From Anaerolineaceae bacterium (GTDB taxonomy: Bacteria; Chloroflexota; Anaerolineae; Anaerolineales; Villigracilaceae): a DNA stretch of 5,425 bases. Position numbers and translations under genes: made by a program. The stretch's first letter is position 1. Each line of letters opens with the position of its first letter. The stretch covers positions 1 through 5,425 of the forward strand of contig VFKQ01000398.1 in assembly GCA_009885445.1 (NCBI GenBank), given 5' to 3'. Shown here in pieces: positions 2,776 through 5,425 of the stretch. The notes under the pieces were generated by a model that worked only from the letters and a program-made list of their open reading frames with translations, made no database searches and had not been told where the DNA came from.

Positions 2776-5425
2776 ATGGACGAATTCTGGAAAAACAACG
2801 GCGATAAAGTTTTGGTGGGGGTTGTTACGGCTATCCTTGTTCTGGTTCTGTCTGAACCGATCAAAGCGCTCTTCAGAAAAATCGGGGAATGGTTCGATGG
2901 TTTCCTGCAAGCGCTTGGCTTTGGTGTGAAAAAGCGATATTACGATGCGTTAACCGTCACCCGCGAAAACCTCAAACTGATCGGCACTTACGAAGACCGC
3001 GAGAAACCCCCAAAGTTGGAAAACGTTTATATTTCCCTCAAATTGGATTCGGAGGGCGACGCGCGTGCCGATGATTGGATCAGGCTTTTCAAAAAACCCA
3101 ACAAGCATATTGCCATCAAGGGCATGCCGGGTGCAGGCAAAACCACCCTGTTGGATTATCTCATTCTGATTTTCACGGGACGTATAGCCCATCCACTTCA
3201 AAAAGAACTTAACAACCCCCTGCCTATTTACATTCGTTTGCGAAAACTGAAACGCCTGCCACTCAGGGAGTTTATCGGCTCGCGTGAGCATTGCGAAGAA
3301 GAAATTCCCTATCGGTATTTCGAGAAGCGTTTGGACGCGGGCAAATGTGTTGTTTTGTTCGACGGCTTGGACGAGGTGCTCGACGAAAATGATAAAGACC
3401 ATGCCGTACATCAAATCAAACTGTTCACGGAGAAATATAAAAAGAACTGGATCATTGTCACTTCGCGCCCGATGGGCTGGAGCAAACAATTCTTCCCCGA
3501 TTTTGATGAGTACGAAATTCAGGATCTAGACGACGATGCTGTGCGTAAATTCATCGGCGACTGGTATCGCATGCTGAAAGTTGCTGAGTCGCAGAAAAAC
3601 CTGCCGGAAAAAGCCAGCCCTGAACAAACCCGTAAAGCGGAGGAAGCGGCAAAAAAGTCCGCCTCCAGCGAGGCGGGGGAACTCTGGACGAATCTTTCCA
3701 AAATACCGGGACTGCTCAAGGTCGCGCGCCGACCGTTGATCCTCGTCTTGATCACGCTGGTGTACAAGTATCAGCACAGCCTGCCCCAGGGACGCGCCGA
3801 ACTGTACAAGGAATGTCTTAAAATCCTGCTGGATACGTGGGAGGATAAAAAAGATATTGATTCGCCCATACGAGCCATCCCTACCAAAGATAAACAATCC
3901 ATCCTAATGGTGATCGCTTTCGAGTTTCTCAAGCGCGAAATCCTGCAAATGAAAGTCGCAGACTTGCAGGAATTGGTCGCGCCTTTGCTCTCCAGTCGTA
4001 ACTTGCCGATTGACGCAGAAGATTTTATCGGGCAGATTTCCAGCCGTTCCGGTATTCTCGTGGATTTTGGGGTGAACGAATACGGCTTTGCCCACCGTGC
4101 CCTGCAAGATCGGCTTGCCGCCGATTACATTGTGGATGAAAAACTCACCAACATGTTGCTCGAACACGCCGACCAGGATGAATGGCGTGAAGTGATTCTG
4201 ATTGCCATTGGCTTGGTGACAAAAGACCTGCGTACGGAATTGCTAAGGGCACTGCTCGTCAACAGCGATAAAAGCGCGGCGAGTTTGGCAATGGCGGGCT
4301 CGGCTCTCGCAGAAGGTATTCAAATAGAACCTGCCTTACGCGCCGAAATTACAGACACATTGACCGCGCACCTGGACGTTGCCAAAACATCCAGTGAGTT
4401 TGGGATGTTGAGCAGTTCACTTTTCGATGCAGACCCCGTTGTTGCCCAGAGTTGGATCGGCTCCGCTCTCTCGGGACGCAACCTCGATCTGCAAAAACGC
4501 ATCCTCACCTCGCTCATCCCCGAACTCGGACTGGAGCAAAGCAGACCATTTTTGCCCACGCTGACAAAGGTGCTCGCCGACGCGCACGCCGAGGCAAGCT
4601 TGCGCGCTCAATGCGCCCGTGCGCTTGCAAAACTCAAACCCATAGCCGATGCTGAATTATGGAACACATTAAACTCAGCCCGCGCGCACAACGATGGTGA
4701 ACTAAAATCCGCCGCGACCTGGGCGACCTGCGAGTTGGGGCACTTTGAAGAATTGGGTTTGGTCAAAGTTCCCGCCGGTGAATTCCTGATGGGCAGTTCG
4801 GATTCAGATACTCAAGCAAATGCTGGCGAAAAACCACAACACACGGTCTATCTGCCGAATTACTACATCGCCAAACTGCCCGTCACCGTTGATGACTACC
4901 GTGCCTTCGTGCAGGCGAGTGGATACAAATCACAATATGAAGATCGCGCTCTCAGAGGCACAGGCAATCATCCCGTTGTCTATGTAACCTGGAATGACTC
5001 ACTTGCCTTTGCGCGTTGGAAAGGCTTGACCCTGCCCAGCGAAGCCGAATGGGAAAAAGCCGCGCGCGGCACCGATGGGCGTATCTATCCGTGGGGCAAT
5101 GAATGGCAGAGCGGGGTTGCCAACACAGATGAATATTGGCAGAAGCCCCAAACTCTTTGGGATCGTGTGCGGCGTAAAAAGAATGAAAAAACTACTACAC
5201 CTGTCGGTTCCTTCCCGCAGGGCAATTCGCCTTATGGTTGCGCGGACATGGCAGGCAATGTGTGGGAGTGGACGCGCAGTGTTCGCAAAGAATATCCGTA
5301 CGATGCCAATGATGGCCGTGAGGACGAAGCCGCTTCAAGTCGCCGTGTGCTGCGCGGCGGTTCCTTCTTCTACGGTCTGAGGTACGCCCGCTGTGCTTCC
5401 CGCGACGACGACGACGGCCTCCTCA
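2776..5425 (+). CDS. membrane-anchored NACHT NTPase with C-terminal FGE-like domain, candidate DGR target (3' partial)
   Basis: An open frame of 883 codons runs off the window without a stop. Residues 11-26 form one hydrophobic helix (KVLVGVVTAILVLVLSE), suggesting membrane anchoring. The NACHT domain follows: Walker A GMPGAGKTT (116-124), Walker B CVVLFDGLDE (191-200) with the NACHT-type D-G-L-D-E, sensor 1 VTSRP (228-232), the helical segment RRPLILVLITLVYKYQ to LPQGRAELYKECL (318-348), and the winged-helix FAHRALQDRLAADY (438-451). An Ala/Leu-rich helical, HEAT-like region spans about 452-655. The FGE-sulfatase/C-type-lectin fold begins at VKVPAGEFLMGS (663-674), with LPSEAEWEKAARG (753-765), YPWGN (771-775), YGCADMAGNVWEWTRS (820-835) and RVLRGGS (857-863). 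The catalytic Cys pair of true FGE is replaced by Y866 and A871, so binding is likelier than catalysis. The ATG has AAGAGG 6 nt upstream, overlapping the previous stop, so co-transcription with the chimera is likely. STAND proteins of this type sense a ligand and switch on an effector; no N-terminal effector domain beyond the helix is seen. Confidence 0.9.
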   Translation, partial: MDEFWKNNGDKVLVGVVTAILVLVLSEPIKALFRKIGEWFDGFLQALGFGVKKRYYDALTVTRENLKLIGTYEDREKPPKLENVYISLKLDSEGDARADDWIRLFKKPNKHIAIKGMPGAGKTTLLDYLILIFTGRIAHPLQKELNNPLPIYIRLRKLKRLPLREFIGSREHCEEEIPYRYFEKRLDAGKCVVLFDGLDEVLDENDKDHAVHQIKLFTEKYKKNWIIVTSRPMGWSKQFFPDFDEYEIQDLDDDAVRKFIGDWYRMLKVAESQKNLPEKASPEQTRKAEEAAKKSASSEAGELWTNLSKIPGLLKVARRPLILVLITLVYKYQHSLPQGRAELYKECLKILLDTWEDKKDIDSPIRAIPTKDKQSILMVIAFEFLKREILQMKVADLQELVAPLLSSRNLPIDAEDFIGQISSRSGILVDFGVNEYGFAHRALQDRLAADYIVDEKLTNMLLEHADQDEWREVILIAIGLVTKDLRTELLRALLVNSDKSAASLAMAGSALAEGIQIEPALRAEITDTLTAHLDVAKTSSEFGMLSSSLFDADPVVAQSWIGSALSGRNLDLQKRILTSLIPELGLEQSRPFLPTLTKVLADAHAEASLRAQCARALAKLKPIADAELWNTLNSARAHNDGELKSAATWATCELGHFEELGLVKVPAGEFLMGSSDSDTQANAGEKPQHTVYLPNYYIAKLPVTVDDYRAFVQASGYKSQYEDRALRGTGNHPVVYVTWNDSLAFARWKGLTLPSEAEWEKAARGTDGRIYPWGNEWQSGVANTDEYWQKPQTLWDRVRRKKNEKTTTPVGSFPQGNSPYGCADMAGNVWEWTRSVRKEYPYDANDGREDEAASSRRVLRGGSFFYGLRYARCASRDDDDGLL
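5341..5425 (+). other. left part of a candidate DGR variable region (VR)
   Basis: The FGE tail after RVLRGGS reads FFYGLRY-ARCA-S-R-DDDDGLL up to the window edge. This is the spot where DGR target proteins with this fold carry their variable residues, in a framework of the type RGGSxxxxxxxARxAxRxxxx. From 5365 to 5425 there are 8 A in 61 bases, against 17 in the preceding 60. Of the 15 codons at candidate variable positions, 13 end in C or T (TTC, TTC, TAC, GGT, TAC, TCC, four GAC, GGC, two CTC), as expected if each derives from an AAY codon altered at its two adenines. The intervening framework codons (GGC GGT TCC, GCC CGC TGT GCT, CGC) contain no A, so they would be immune to A-specific mutagenesis. 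The template repeat and reverse transcriptase are not in the window, so this remains a prediction. Confidence 0.65.

Noticed and set aside
2950..3897. Minus-strand ORFs opposite the NACHT domain
   Set aside because: The plus strand has an uninterrupted frame with ordered NACHT motifs. The antisense frames have no recognisable domain.
5404..5415. GAC tandem repeat (four copies) as a microsatellite
   Set aside because: The run lies exactly where DGR targets often have consecutive template AAC codons, so mutated AAC codons explain it better than slippage, although slippage cannot be excluded from this sequence alone.
4741..5425. Functional formylglycine-generating enzyme
   Set aside because: The catalytic Cys pair after the RGGS motif is absent (Tyr and Ala instead), and the domain sits at the end of a NACHT receptor, so a binding role fits better.

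Overview
The window looks like a chromosomal contig from an environmental bacterium. The MFS pump, the SlyD with a short His-rich tail, the DUF2905 segment and the NACHT-FGE receptor would fit a member of the Chloroflexota (Anaerolineae-like). That assignment rests on general family resemblance only. No rRNA, tRNA, CRISPR or intact transposase gene is visible.

Layout. Bases 1-332 hold no intact gene. They contain a REP-like motif (15-33), a minus-strand remnant of a slyD-type gene's 3' end (82-153), a 51-bp inverted-repeat element that looks like a MITE or insertion-sequence scar (176-226), and a good sigma-70-type promoter (288-316). A 12-TM MFS drug-efflux-type transporter follows (333-1601, +) and ends at a strong intrinsic terminator (1611-1640). 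Converging on it is slyD (1689-2171, -), an FKBP-type prolyl isomerase and chaperone with a His-rich tail. The last 53 bp of slyD match the remnant at 82-134 at 49 of 53 positions, so the MFS gene lies between two direct copies of a slyD end.

The 135-bp divergent region (2172-2306) carries promoter elements for both directions and several short perfect palindromes. To its right is a 152-codon chimeric ORF (2307-2765, +). It consists of the first ~77 residues of a DrrA/CcmA-type ABC ATPase, cut after the Walker A region, fused in frame to an almost complete DUF2905 membrane protein.

Ten bases later starts the main item of interest, a very long ORF (2776 to the window end, 883 codons seen, no stop). 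It encodes an N-terminal membrane helix, a NACHT (STAND) NTPase, a helical-repeat region and a C-terminal formylglycine-generating-enzyme-like (FGE, C-type-lectin-fold) domain. The FGE domain lacks the catalytic cysteine pair. Its last visible stretch, from residue 864, looks like the variable region of a diversity-generating retroelement (DGR): A-poor, with 13 of 15 candidate codons ending in a pyrimidine and the framework codons between them A-free. The best reading is a hypervariable, membrane-tethered NACHT immune or conflict receptor whose ligand-binding tip is diversified by a DGR. The reverse transcriptase and template repeat would have to lie outside the window.
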